DNA of 64,000 bases, from NCBI RefSeq assembly GCF_002286935.1, contig NZ_MVOH01000006.1, positions 124,001-188,000 of the forward strand, in the 5' to 3' direction. The notes beneath the pieces are model-generated. The model ran no database searches, had not been told where the DNA came from, and saw only the letters and a program-made list of their open reading frames with translations. A program made the position numbers and the translations under genes. The DNA is from Bifidobacterium criceti. Its GTDB lineage: Bacteria; Actinomycetota; Actinomycetes; Actinomycetales; Bifidobacteriaceae. Below, one piece after another: positions 8,652 through 17,684 of the stretch. The stretch's first letter is position 1. Every line of letters starts with the position of its first letter.

Positions 8652-9845
8652 CTACTCGATGATGAGCGCGAGGCCGTAGAGCAGCAGCAGGAACAGCACG
8701 CTCACGGCGGTGTACACGGCCAGATATCGGCTCTTCTCGTGCGGATAGGCGCGAGCGTAGTTCTTGTAGGTGATGAGCGACGCCATCGACGCGATGAGCG
8801 TGCCCATGCCGCCGATGTTCGTGCCGATGATGAGCGGCACCCATTCGTCGCAGAACCCGGACAACAGCAACGACGTCGGCACGTTGCTGATGATCTGGCT
8901 CGAGATGATCGACACTTCGAGCGGATGCTGCCCGACGAACGCCTGTGCGATCCCTGCGAATTCCGGCACGCGCTTCATGTTGCCGATGAAGATGAAGAAC
9001 ATGATGAACGTGAGCGGCAACCCCCAGTCCGCGTGCGCGAACGAACGCCTGTCGCACACGAGCATTGCCACCACAGTGACGACGCACATGACCCACAACG
9101 GTACGATGTCGCTCACCGCGAGCACGCACACGAGGAACACGACCGTGTACACGATCGCACGCCATCCGCCGTATCCCGCACCGTAGCCGGTGACTTTGAT
9201 CTCGTCCGGCTGTGCGCGCGACGAGTCGGGCGCGAGCACGCCGCGTTCGATGCCTTTGCTGTCCATCCCTTCGAATTCGGTGATTGTGCGCCCGCGGAAC
9301 ACGACGGCCGTGACGATGACGAGCAGCACCGCCGCGAGCGCCGAGTATGGCGCCATGATTTCGAGGAAGCGTCCCGTGCTCATCCCGGTGAGCGCTTTGA
9401 AGTAGAGGTTGTGCGCGTTGCCGACCGGTGTGAGCATGCTGCCGGTGTTCGCGGCGACGGTCATGAGCGCGCATACGATGATCGCGCGGTCCTCCATGTG
9501 CGCCATGGTGAGCACGGCGAGTCCGAACGGCACGAACGTGAGCAATGCGACGTCGTTCGTGATGAACATCGATGAGAAGAACGTGAGCGAGAGCAACGTG
9601 AGCACGAGGCCGCGCGCGGTGTGCACACGCCGCAGCAGACTCGCGCCGATGATCCTGAACACGCCGATGCGTTGGAAGCCCGCGACGACGAGCATGAGGC
9701 ATATGAGCTGTGAGATCGTGCTCACGTGCACGTAGCCGCCGTATTCGCCGTCGGGTGGCACGATGAAGCATGATATCAACGCGAGTATGGACGCGACGAT
9801 CAATATGGTCTCGCTGCGCATGAACGTGAGCACCCGTTGCCGCAT
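8652..9845 (-). CDS. SLC13/ArsB-superfamily anion transporter
   Basis: A 397-residue polytopic membrane protein with about 10-11 hydrophobic segments. Two ion-transporter superfamily re-entrant signatures are visible: FITNDVALLTFVPFGLAVL near residue 95 and SNVPTSLLLSGF near 315. TVAANTGSMLTPVGNAHNL is typical of ArsB/NhaD/CitM/YbiR-like permeases. The substrate may be a dicarboxylate, arsenite or Na+/H+; the sequence does not decide. GGAGG sits 4 nt before ATG 9845. The gene stands alone, 255 nt from the end of dnaG. Confidence 0.82.
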   Translation of the reverse strand: MRQRVLTFMRSETILIVASILALISCFIVPPDGEYGGYVHVSTISQLICLMLVVAGFQRIGVFRIIGASLLRRVHTARGLVLTLLSLTFFSSMFITNDVALLTFVPFGLAVLTMAHMEDRAIIVCALMTVAANTGSMLTPVGNAHNLYFKALTGMSTGRFLEIMAPYSALAAVLLVIVTAVVFRGRTITEFEGMDSKGIERGVLAPDSSRAQPDEIKVTGYGAGYGGWRAIVYTVVFLVCVLAVSDIVPLWVMCVVTVVAMLVCDRRSFAHADWGLPLTFIMFFIFIGNMKRVPEFAGIAQAFVGQHPLEVSIISSQIISNVPTSLLLSGFCDEWVPLIIGTNIGGMGTLIASMASLITYKNYARAYPHEKSRYLAVYTAVSVLFLLLLYGLALIIE

Positions 9846-10013
9846 TCATCCTCCAGAACACATTTGCAAAACAGGTCCATCCTACACGAAATCGCCCCAT
9901 TGCAACGATTCGGCGTGGTGTTTTCCGACCGTTTCCGCCGATGTTCACTCCGCATCTCTTGCAATCATTACGTTCGGACGCCGACGTTTTCACGATTGCG
10001 AACGTGTGCGCTC

Positions 10014-10100
10014 GGCCATGCACACGTACGCGCACGACGCACACCACACACCTCACACGACATACGCACACCACACACGGTCTACACGCACCGCGCACCG
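10014..10100. repeat. CA-rich low-complexity tract after dnaG
   Basis: Irregular runs of CACAC, ACGCAC and CACACCACAC fill the space directly beyond the dnaG stop codon. I see no hairpin or gene in it. Confidence 0.5.
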
Positions 10101-12164
10101 TCATCCGCCGAAGATGCTCGCCTTGAGTTCCTTCCTCGCGGTCTCGAGATGCTGCAATATGCCGAGCAGTTCGATCTGCTGTTTCGAATCCTGCACGTGC
10201 GCGATGCGGTGCTTCGTCTGTTCGATCGTGCGCATGTAGCCGGCGTCGAGGAGTTTCGCGAGCAGTTGGTTCGCGTACTGCCGTTCCGCTTGGCTCGCTT
10301 CGCACAGCGGCTGCGCGGCGACGCCCGCACCGCCGTTCGTGTCCTGTTCGCGCTGCACGGCGCCTTCGTCGAACTTGAGCGGCAATGGCATGACGGCGAG
10401 TTCGTTGATGACCTGTCCGAGCATCGGGCCGCCCGCGTCGAGCAGATGCCCGAACCACTGCTGCTGTGTCGCCGAGTCCGGCGGCAGCCCGCCCGCGACG
10501 TCGACGGCCTGGTACATCGATTGGAACACGGGCGTCTGGAAACAGTGCACGTTGAGTCCGCGGAACAGTTCCGCGTTGATTGCGCGCGGTATTTGGATGA
10601 GCGTCGCCATGAACTGCTGTTCGCAGATGAACACCGGATCGGGGATGCGGTAGAACGTCTGCCGTTCCGCGTTCGCCTGCTCGATGAGGCGCACCTGCAC
10701 GGCCGTCGGCTCCTGCTGTCCGCTTTCCGCGGCGCGCGCGTAGCGGTTGCGTTTGGGCGCGTACGCGTCTTCATCGCGGATCCGCATCGTTTTGCGCGCT
10801 TCGATGACTTCGTGCCGCATGACGTCGAGGTCGACGCCGATTGCACGCGCCTCCTTGCGTGCGTACATGTCCCACAACGAACGGTCGCGGATCTGCGCGA
10901 TGAGTGGCGCGGTCGCCTTGACGGCGCCCATGCGCCCCGTCGTGTATGTCGTGTCGAAACGGTTGACGGCGGCGGACAGGACGAAGTCATACAGTGGTTT
11001 CGCATTCTCGATGAGCGCGCGCAATGCTTCGTCGCCGCGTTGGATGCGCAGGTCGCACGGGTCGAGGTTGTCGTCGGCGACGGCGACGAAGGTCTGCGAC
11101 AGGAACGCCGTGTCGAGGCCGAACGCGTGCAATGCCGCCTTCTGCCCGGCGGCGTCGCCGTCGAACGTGAAGACGATGCGCGAGCTGAGCGCCTGTCCTT
11201 CGACTTTGAGTGGTCCGACGAGCTGCACCGCGCCGAGTGAATCGTCGTGGATGAGCCTGCGCACGATTTTCGCGTGCTCTTCGCCGAATGCCGTGCCGCA
11301 TGTCGCGACGGCCGTGTCGATGCCTGCGAGGTGCATCGCCATGACGTCGGTGTAGCCTTCGACGATGACGACCTGCCGTTTCTTGACGATGGCGTCCTTC
11401 GCGAGGTCGATGCCGTAGAGCACCTGGTTCTTGTGGTAGAGCTGCGTGTCCGGTGTGTTGATGTATTTCGCGCCGATCTGGTCGTCGTCGTAGAGCTTGC
11501 GCGCGCCGAAGCCGAGTGTGCGTCCCGTCGAATCACGGATCGGCCATGTCGCACGCCCACGGAAGTAGTCGTAGATGCCGCGCTGCCCTTGGCGCGCGAG
11601 TCCCGCGTCGAGCATCTCCTGCTGTGTGTAGCCTTTGTTCGCGAGGTGGCGCACGAGGTTGTCCCATCCCTGTGGCGCGTAGCCGCAACCGAACCTCGCG
11701 CAGTCCTCCTGGCTGAAGTCGCGTCCGCCGAGCAGTTGGCGCGCGGGGAGCGCCTCCGGTGTCTTGAGCTGTTCGGTGAAGAAACGCTGCGCCTCCTCGT
11801 TCATCTCGAGCAGACGTGTGCGTTTCGAGCCTTTGCGCGCGTTGTCGTTGCCGCGTCCCGCCTCGCGCCGCAGCTCGATGTGGTATTTGTCGGCGAGCAG
11901 TTCGACGGCGTCCGGGAAATCGAGGTTCTCACGCTCCTGCACGTAGCCGAAGACGTCGCCGGAGCGTCCGCAGCCGAAGCAGTGCCACAGGCCCATCGAT
12001 GGGCGCACATAGAAGCTCGGTGTCTTCTCGTCATGGAACGGGCACAGTCCGGAGAACGATCCGACGCCCGCCGGATTGAGTTTCACGCTTGCGGACACGA
12101 TGTCGTACAGATCGGCCGCGTTCCTTACCTTGTCGATGTCCTCTTGTCTGATCAAGCCCGCCAT
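10101..12164 (-). CDS. dnaG: DNA primase (DnaG)
   Basis: A 687-residue replicative primase that makes RNA primers at the fork. The CHC2 zinc site is complete (CPFH at 41-44, CFGC at 62-65). The central catalytic part has the TOPRIM segments VVIVEGYTDVMAMH near residue 266 and FTFDGDAAGQKAAL near 333. The last ~150 residues form a helical DnaB-interaction-type domain ending in ARKELKASIFGG. The start at 12164 gives the normal MAGLIRQEDIDKVR opening. It is 44 nt downstream of dgt on the same strand, the dgt-dnaG arrangement common in Actinobacteria. Confidence 0.97.
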   Translation of the reverse strand: MAGLIRQEDIDKVRNAADLYDIVSASVKLNPAGVGSFSGLCPFHDEKTPSFYVRPSMGLWHCFGCGRSGDVFGYVQERENLDFPDAVELLADKYHIELRREAGRGNDNARKGSKRTRLLEMNEEAQRFFTEQLKTPEALPARQLLGGRDFSQEDCARFGCGYAPQGWDNLVRHLANKGYTQQEMLDAGLARQGQRGIYDYFRGRATWPIRDSTGRTLGFGARKLYDDDQIGAKYINTPDTQLYHKNQVLYGIDLAKDAIVKKRQVVIVEGYTDVMAMHLAGIDTAVATCGTAFGEEHAKIVRRLIHDDSLGAVQLVGPLKVEGQALSSRIVFTFDGDAAGQKAALHAFGLDTAFLSQTFVAVADDNLDPCDLRIQRGDEALRALIENAKPLYDFVLSAAVNRFDTTYTTGRMGAVKATAPLIAQIRDRSLWDMYARKEARAIGVDLDVMRHEVIEARKTMRIRDEDAYAPKRNRYARAAESGQQEPTAVQVRLIEQANAERQTFYRIPDPVFICEQQFMATLIQIPRAINAELFRGLNVHCFQTPVFQSMYQAVDVAGGLPPDSATQQQWFGHLLDAGGPMLGQVINELAVMPLPLKFDEGAVQREQDTNGGAGVAAQPLCEASQAERQYANQLLAKLLDAGYMRTIEQTKHRIAHVQDSKQQIELLGILQHLETARKELKASIFGG

Positions 12165-12208
12165 GAGCCAACATCATATCAGCCGTCGCGCCGCGTACCA
12201 CGTCCCGT

Positions 12209-13489
12209 TCACGAACACAGCAGCGTATGCATCGTCATCGCCGACGCATCGGTGAGGCTCGCGACCTCGTCAATCGCGACACGCAGCCGTTCGCCGTCGG
12301 TCTCCGCACGCATCCAGTCCTCCCAGAACACACGTTCGAGCGCGAACGGCGGCGTCGACGTGTCGTTGACGATTGTTTCCACAAGGTCGGTCACGATTCG
12401 CTGTTCGTCCTCTTTCATCGGGGAATGGTCGCGTGGTTCCATCAGATAGTGCACGGCGATGCCTTTGAGTACGAGGATCTCATACCGTGTCTCGTACGGG
12501 ACTTCGAGCGCGCACGCGTACCGTGTGAGCGCGCCGGGTCCGTGGGCCGCGCGCATCGCCGCTTCGACGCTCAGCGCGAACCTGCCGATGAGCATGCTCG
12601 TGACGTTCTTGAGTTGCGCGAGTGCGCGCCGCGAACCGTCGAAGGTTTCGGGGAACGCGCCGATTGATTCGAGCCTGCCGAATGCGCGCACGAGGCCATC
12701 CGGGTCCCATTGGCTGCCGTACCATGCGATGATTTCGTCGACGATCGCGTCGATGGTGCGGGGGCTGCGCAACGCCGTCAGGTCGGCCGCGCCGGTCGCG
12801 ACCGCGTCCTCGACGTCGTGCACGCTGTACGCGATGTCGTCGGCGAGGTCCATGATCTGCCCTTCGAGCGGCACCGTCGCTTCCGGTGCGCCTTCCTTGA
12901 GCCACAGGAAGGCGTCGATGTCGTCCGGGTACACGCCGAATTTGCGGCTGCGTTCGCCTTTCGGGTGGGCGTCGGCGTGCGCGTGGTCCCATGGGTATTT
13001 GACGGCCGCGTCGAGGCATGCGCGTGTGAGGTTGACGCCCGCGGAACGCCCGTCCCTGAAGAACACTTTCGGTTCGAGGCGCGTGAGCAGGCGGAAGGTC
13101 TGTGCGTTGCCTTCGAATCCGCCGATGTTGTTCGCGAGCGCCGCGAGCGCGCGTTCGCCGTTGTGCCCGAATGGTGGGTGTCCGAGGTCGTGTGCGAGGC
13201 ATGCGCAGTCGACGACGTCGGGGTCGCAGCCGAGCATTTTCGCGATCTGCCGTCCGATTTGTGCGACTTCGAGCGTGTGGGTGAGGCGTGTGCGTGCGAA
13301 GTCGTCGGTTCCGGCGACGAGGATCTGGCTTTTCGCGCCGAGCCTGCGCAGTGCCGATGAGTGGATGAGGCGCGCGCGGTCGCGTTCGAACGCGGTACGG
13401 CCGCCTGATTTGGGTGCTTCGGGCGCCCATCGCGCGATGTCGTGTTCGGTGTATCCTTCGTGTGCGCTGTGCGCTGTCTGTTCGCTCAT
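12209..13489 (-). CDS. dgt: Deoxyguanosinetriphosphate triphosphohydrolase-like protein
   Basis: A 426-residue HD-domain dNTPase, the family that hydrolyses dNTPs to nucleosides and triphosphate and helps balance the dNTP pool. RDRARLIHSSALRRLGAKSQ opens the family signature. HTLEVAQIGRQIA supplies the first metal histidine, and LAHDLGHPPFGHNGE is the HD motif. DLADDIAYSVHDVEDA supplies the late metal-site aspartate. ATG 13489 has GGGGGAG just upstream; a start at 13501 would add four residues. It is downstream of alr and upstream of dnaG on the same strand. Confidence 0.93.
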   Translation of the reverse strand: MSEQTAHSAHEGYTEHDIARWAPEAPKSGGRTAFERDRARLIHSSALRRLGAKSQILVAGTDDFARTRLTHTLEVAQIGRQIAKMLGCDPDVVDCACLAHDLGHPPFGHNGERALAALANNIGGFEGNAQTFRLLTRLEPKVFFRDGRSAGVNLTRACLDAAVKYPWDHAHADAHPKGERSRKFGVYPDDIDAFLWLKEGAPEATVPLEGQIMDLADDIAYSVHDVEDAVATGAADLTALRSPRTIDAIVDEIIAWYGSQWDPDGLVRAFGRLESIGAFPETFDGSRRALAQLKNVTSMLIGRFALSVEAAMRAAHGPGALTRYACALEVPYETRYEILVLKGIAVHYLMEPRDHSPMKEDEQRIVTDLVETIVNDTSTPPFALERVFWEDWMRAETDGERLRVAIDEVASLTDASAMTMHTLLCS

Positions 13490-13534
13490 CGTCTCCCCCA
13501 TCGTCCGCCGTGGTGTGCCCGGGCGCTGGACGCG

Positions 13535-14893
13535 TTACAGGATGCTTGCGGGGTCGAGCCTGTCGAGGTCCTCGGTGGACAGGACGTCCGTCGCGTGCGC
13601 GTAGAGGCGTGGTACGCGGTTGCGCAGGCATGTGAAGATCTCGTAGCTGATCGTGTCTGCGGCGCGAGCCCAGTCGTCGGCGGTCGGTTCGGCGTATGCC
13701 TCGCCGCGGCCGGGGCCGAAGAGTTCGACGGTGTCGCCGATCGCGACGCCGAGGTCGTCGGCCATGCCGTGCAGGTCGATGATGAACTGGTCCATGCAGA
13801 CGCGTCCGCTCACGCGCATGAGGCGTGGGCCGTCCTTCGTCATGACGCGTACCGGGCCGCCGGGCATCGTGCGGCCGAGCGCGCCGCGTTCGTCGGATCC
13901 GGATGCCGAACGGTGGATGCCGTCCGCGTAGCCGACCGGTACGATCGCGACGCTTGTGCGCGCTTCCGTCAGGTAGATGCGTCCGTAGGACAGTCCGCTG
14001 TTCTCGTCGACGTCTTTGACGGAGCTCAGTTGCGCCTGCAGGGTCATCGCCGGTTTGAGCCCGTACTGTTCGGGTCTGCCCATCGCCGGGTCCGCCTCGT
14101 AGCCGTAGAGCGCGACGCCCGGTCGCACGAGGTCGTAGTGGATTTCCGGGCGGCTCAATGTGGCCGCCGTGTTCGCCAGGTGCCGGATTCTTGGTTCGAT
14201 GCCCGCGTCGTTGAGGCGCTGCGTGAACGCTTCGAACCGTGCGATCTGTGTTTCGGTCTGTTCGACGAAGTCGGCGTTGTCCGGCGCGTCGGCGACGGCG
14301 AGGTGGCTCCACTGTCCGACGATGTCGATGACGCCTTCGTCGTGCAACGCCATGAGCATCTCGATCGCCTCGGGCAGGTTCTCGAATGTGAAGCCGTTGC
14401 GGCCGAAGCCGGTGTCGACCTTGATGTGGATGCGTGCGGGGCGTCCCGCTTCGCGCGCCGCGTCGGCGATGTGTTCGAGCGCCGTCAGTGTCGCGACCGA
14501 CAGGTCGATGTCCGCGTCGATGAGTTCGCGGTACGGGGCTTCGAGCGGGTTGTTGACCCAGGTGAGGATGTGCGCGCGGTCCGCGCCGATGCCGGCGTGG
14601 CGCAGCAGGAGCGCTTCGCGCGCCTGCGCCGTGCCGAGCCATGTCGCGCCGCCCGCGAGCGCGGCGAGCGCGGTCGGGATGAGGCCGTGGCCGTACGCGT
14701 CCGCTTTGACGACGCCCATGACCTGCGTCTCACCGCCTTCGCGGTTGACGATGTCGACGAGATGGCGCATGTTGTCGCGGATCACGGCGAGGTCGACGAT
14801 CGCCTGCGCCGGGTATGCGCGGCGCGCGGCATGGTAGTTGGCTTCGCCCTGCGGCGACGAGAATCGTGGATCGGCAAGTGCTTGTGCGCTCAT
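13535..14893 (-). CDS. alr: Alanine racemase (Alr)
   Basis: A 452-residue PLP enzyme that interconverts L- and D-alanine for peptidoglycan. The N-terminal TIM barrel carries VVKADAYGHG with PLP lysine at residue 63. The C-terminal beta domain shows GLSYGRIYL and PVGYADGIHR (catalytic tyrosine region), then VSGRVCMDQFIIDL. It is longer than the usual ~370-390 residues because of about 25 extra N-terminal residues and a C-terminal extension. GGGAGG lies about 13 nt upstream of ATG 14893, a rather long spacing. It sits between a GNAT gene and dgt on the same strand. Confidence 0.95.
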   Translation of the reverse strand: MSAQALADPRFSSPQGEANYHAARRAYPAQAIVDLAVIRDNMRHLVDIVNREGGETQVMGVVKADAYGHGLIPTALAALAGGATWLGTAQAREALLLRHAGIGADRAHILTWVNNPLEAPYRELIDADIDLSVATLTALEHIADAAREAGRPARIHIKVDTGFGRNGFTFENLPEAIEMLMALHDEGVIDIVGQWSHLAVADAPDNADFVEQTETQIARFEAFTQRLNDAGIEPRIRHLANTAATLSRPEIHYDLVRPGVALYGYEADPAMGRPEQYGLKPAMTLQAQLSSVKDVDENSGLSYGRIYLTEARTSVAIVPVGYADGIHRSASGSDERGALGRTMPGGPVRVMTKDGPRLMRVSGRVCMDQFIIDLHGMADDLGVAIGDTVELFGPGRGEAYAEPTADDWARAADTISYEIFTCLRNRVPRLYAHATDVLSTEDLDRLDPASIL

Positions 14894-14940
14894 AGTCGGT
14901 ATTGTTCCTCCCCTGTGTGACGTCTCCGTGACGTTCGCCG

Positions 14941-15465
14941 TCACCATTCGTGCCGCTGGTAGGCGATGCGTGTCGTGTCCTCGTCGCGGTCGAGCAGTTG
15001 GATGAGGCCGCAACGCGCGAATCCGCACGTTTCGAGCACGTGTTGCATCGCCTTGTTGTTCGGATGGGTGTCGACGCGCACGTTGCCGTAGTGTTTGAGG
15101 CACCATTCGACGCAGTCGCGCGCCGCGTGGCGCACGAGCCCGCTCGACGCGATCCTGTGGATCGTCACATAGGAGTCGTTGTCGAGCCACGCCCCGTTGA
15201 TCTTCACATAGGTCGGGTCGATGCCGGGGCATACGGCGAACTGCGCGAGGATGCGCTCATGGCCGCCGACCGTGTCGACGAGCAGCATCGTCCTGTGGTT
15301 CGCGATGTCGTCCTTGACGACTTCGGCTCTCGGGAACGTGCTCCCCCATTGCGTCGGGTTGCCGTTGCGCGCCATGAGGTCGCGCGCCCGCGCATAGTTG
15401 CGTTCGATCTGCGGATAGTCCTTCATCGTCGCATGTCGGAACCGTCGTGTCGATGCACTGGCCAT
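14941..15465 (-). CDS. GNAT-family N-acetyltransferase
   Basis: A 174-residue single-domain acyl-CoA N-acyltransferase. Visible GNAT elements are RRFRHATMKDYPQIERNYA (beta1-alpha1), YVTIHRIASSGLVRHAARDC (strand beta4 and a loose acetyl-CoA loop) and VRVDTHPNNKAMQHVLETCG (the NxxAxxxxxxxGF element). It resembles small-molecule or ribosomal-protein acetyltransferases; the substrate is unknown. The chosen ATG at 15465 follows GGCAGG. It lies 47 nt upstream of alr, so co-transcription is possible. Confidence 0.82.
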   Translation of the reverse strand: MASASTRRFRHATMKDYPQIERNYARARDLMARNGNPTQWGSTFPRAEVVKDDIANHRTMLLVDTVGGHERILAQFAVCPGIDPTYVKINGAWLDNDSYVTIHRIASSGLVRHAARDCVEWCLKHYGNVRVDTHPNNKAMQHVLETCGFARCGLIQLLDRDEDTTRIAYQRHEW

Positions 15466-15529
15466 GAGTCCTGCCAACGTCCTTTGCCTGTTGCTGTGGA
15501 AAACCTGCTGACTGCTGCGCCGCCTGCGC

Positions 15530-16024
15530 TCAGACGACCTTGCGTTCGAACGGGTCGGAGCTGATGCCTTGCGCGAGGATGTCCTTCGCCCATTCCTTCG
15601 CCGTGAACAGGCTGTGGTCGCGGTAGTTGCCGCAGCTTTCGATCGTCGTCGCGGGCACGTCGTCCCATGTCGCCTCGTTCGCGATGAATTCGAGCGACTC
15701 CTTGAGCGCCTTCGCGACGTCCTCGGTCGAATGTTCGCCCCATGTGAGCAGGTGGAACCCGGTGCGGCATCCGAACGGCGAGCAGTCGATGTATCCGGGG
15801 ATGCGTTCGCGCAGCAGCACGGCGATCGTGTGTTCGATCGTATGTAGGCCGCCTGTCGGGATCGCGTTCTCATTCGGCTGCACGAGGCGCAGGTCGTAGT
15901 TCGAGATGACGTCGCCGTTCGGACCGGTTTCCGTGTCGATGTAGCGCACGTATGGCGCCTTCACTTTCGTATGGTCGAGCTGGAAGCTTTCGACGACGGG
16001 CTTGTCCTGCTGCTCGTGTGCCAT
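15530..16024 (-). CDS. luxS: S-ribosylhomocysteine lyase (LuxS)
   Basis: A 164-residue LuxS, which cleaves S-ribosylhomocysteine to homocysteine and DPD, the precursor of the AI-2 signal. HTIEH at 61-65 and the cysteine in [11 protein letters not shown] (residue 131) are the metal ligands. [10 protein letters not shown] carries the catalytic cysteine (residue 86). GAGGAG stands 3 nt before ATG 16024. Its homocysteine output fits with the metB/cysK pair at 46.4-48.9 kb, but they are not adjacent. Confidence 0.97.
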   Translation of the reverse strand: MAHEQQDKPVVESFQLDHTKVKAPYVRYIDTETGPNGDVISNYDLRLVQPNENAIPTGGLHTIEHTIAVLLRERIPGYIDCSPFGCRTGFHLLTWGEHSTEDVAKALKESLEFIANEATWDDVPATTIESCGNYRDHSLFTAKEWAKDILAQGISSDPFERKVV

Positions 16025-16195
16025 GGTCTCCTCGTTTCGTTGTTCGCCGGGGCATCTTGTGCGCGGCGCGCGCATCAGGCGGCCGCCGCCACCCACAGTG
16101 TATCGCCGCGCCGCGCCTTTGCCCACCAGTGTTCATTTGGAGACGGTGAGACGGCGCCACGTGCACCGTGTGGACAGACATCTGCGATAATCAAA

Positions 16196-16228
16196 ATCGA
16201 TAACGTACGAAAAATACAATCGATAACG
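16196..16228. promoter_or_regulatory. Two direct repeats ATCGATAACG, 23 bp apart
   Basis: ATCGATAACG occurs at 16196-16205 and 16219-16228, spaced about two helical turns, in the AT-rich intergenic region 16025-16475 between divergent luxS and the dehydrogenase. This suggests a tandem operator. Nothing else gene-like is visible in the interval. Confidence 0.4.
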
Positions 16229-16475
16229 AAATCATTCATACGTTGATTTATTAGACAGAGTCAACCGTGTGCAACCATTGCATTCCCCCACGGTGAACAT
16301 TGTTGGGCGTCGTTCATACGATGACCAACACATACGGCGGCCCGCCACAAGCTCTTCCCGCCGTGCCCGCCCACGCACACCCGTTCCACCAGAACACCGG
16401 CGCCACGGCACCCACGACCGAACCCATATTCGACAACCATTGCAACACAGCATTGCAGGAAAGAAGAGCTTTTCC

Positions 16476-17555
16476 ATGGCCACCTTCGTCCAAGACACCG
16501 ATGTCCGCCCCGGCCCGAACCGTTATGTGAGCGATCCGGGGGTCGCCACGATCGTCCCGAAATACCTCGAGGACTATGCGCATCCGGTCATCCTCACCGG
16601 CGAGAAGTCGGCGAAGGCGTTCCTCGACTACAACGGCACGGACGAGTTCTTCGCGCCCGCGTTGCGCTATGACGGGTCGTCAAGCGAACGCAACGCGCGC
16701 GAACTCGCCGTGCAGGCGAAGGACCTCGACGCGGACGCGATCGTCGCGATCGGCGCCGGCAAGCTTTCGGACACGGCGAAGAACGTCGCGGACATGCTCG
16801 GCGTGGACCTCATCATCGTGCCGACGCTCGCATGCGCATGCGCCGCGTACTCACCGTATTCGGTCGACTATGACGACGAGCACCGATTCCTCGGCGTGCC
16901 GGTGCATGCAAGGAACAGCATCGCGCTGCTCGTCGACGCGGCGATGATCGCCGAGGCACCGGCGGACAAGTTCGTCGGCGGCATAGGCGACACGCTTGCG
17001 AAGTTCTACGAATCCGACCCGGTCTTCGCGCAGGCCGACGACCTGACCGTGTTCGACCGCCTCTCCTGGCACAGCGCGCGCCTCGTACGCGACACGTTGC
17101 TCGCGGAAAGCGAACCGGCGCTTGAGGCGCTGCGCGCGGGACGCACCGACGATCCGCATGTGCGCACGCTCATCGACACGATCATCGGTCTGGCCGGCAC
17201 CGTCGCCGGTTTCGGTGGTGTGCGCGCCCGTGAATCCGGCGCCCACACCGTGCATGACGGCCTGACGCGCATTCCGGGTTCGGCGGCGACGATGCACGGC
17301 GAGAAGGTCGCGTACGGCGTCATGGTCCAGCTCGTCACGGAAGGCAAGGAGGACGAGGCGCGCAAGCTGCTGCCGTTCTATGACCGGATCGGCCTGCCGC
17401 ATTCGTTCAGGCAGATGAACCTGCCATTCACCGACGAGAACCTCCACACGGTCGCCGAATTCGCCGCCGCCGATGGCTCGCCGTTCCACGCGGCCGTGCC
17501 GGGCGTGACCGCCGGACAGATCATCGATGCGATGAGGACCGTCGAGGCCTTCTGA
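16476..17555 (+). CDS. Iron-containing (glycerol dehydrogenase-like) alcohol dehydrogenase
   Basis: A 359-residue Fe/Zn-type dehydrogenase of the GldA/dehydroquinate-synthase fold. AIGAGKLSDTAKNVAD is the NAD-binding segment and PTLACACAAYSPYSV the family's second signature. Metal ligands are supplied by GGIGDTLAK (Asp), AHTVHDGL (His) and MHGEKVAYG (His). Glycerol to dihydroxyacetone or a related polyol reaction is likely from the family but not proven. GGAAAGAAGAG precedes ATG 16476. The long AT-rich upstream region with paired direct repeats suggests regulation. Confidence 0.88.
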   Translation: MATFVQDTDVRPGPNRYVSDPGVATIVPKYLEDYAHPVILTGEKSAKAFLDYNGTDEFFAPALRYDGSSSERNARELAVQAKDLDADAIVAIGAGKLSDTAKNVADMLGVDLIIVPTLACACAAYSPYSVDYDDEHRFLGVPVHARNSIALLVDAAMIAEAPADKFVGGIGDTLAKFYESDPVFAQADDLTVFDRLSWHSARLVRDTLLAESEPALEALRAGRTDDPHVRTLIDTIIGLAGTVAGFGGVRARESGAHTVHDGLTRIPGSAATMHGEKVAYGVMVQLVTEGKEDEARKLLPFYDRIGLPHSFRQMNLPFTDENLHTVAEFAAADGSPFHAAVPGVTAGQIIDAMRTVEAF

Positions 17556-17597
17556 CGCATACACCCACGCCGTCTGTTTCGCAGCATACGCTAGATG

Positions 17598-17653
17598 CCT
17601 GTTGCGCAGTGCGGTACGGTGGCAGGCCGTAGCGTACCGCACTGCGAAACAGG
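17598..17653. repeat. REP-like palindrome between convergent genes
   Basis: CCTGTT-G-CGCAGTGCGGTACG pairs with CGTACCGCACTGCG-A-AACAGG around GTGGCAGGC and similar. It lies 43 nt after the dehydrogenase stop and 32 nt from the acyltransferase stop, and belongs to the repeat family at 2285, 25071, 49422 and 55833. Confidence 0.78.
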
Positions 17654-17684
17654 CGCACCGGGCATCATGCTTGCCGCATCTGGT

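Noticed and set aside
8512-10458. 648-codon minus-strand frame over the transporter
   Set aside because: Low-complexity Arg/His-rich shadow; the transporter frame has clear membrane helices and RBS.
12480-14642. 720-codon minus-strand frame over dgt and alr
   Set aside because: Arg/His/Pro-rich shadow of the real dgt and alr frames.
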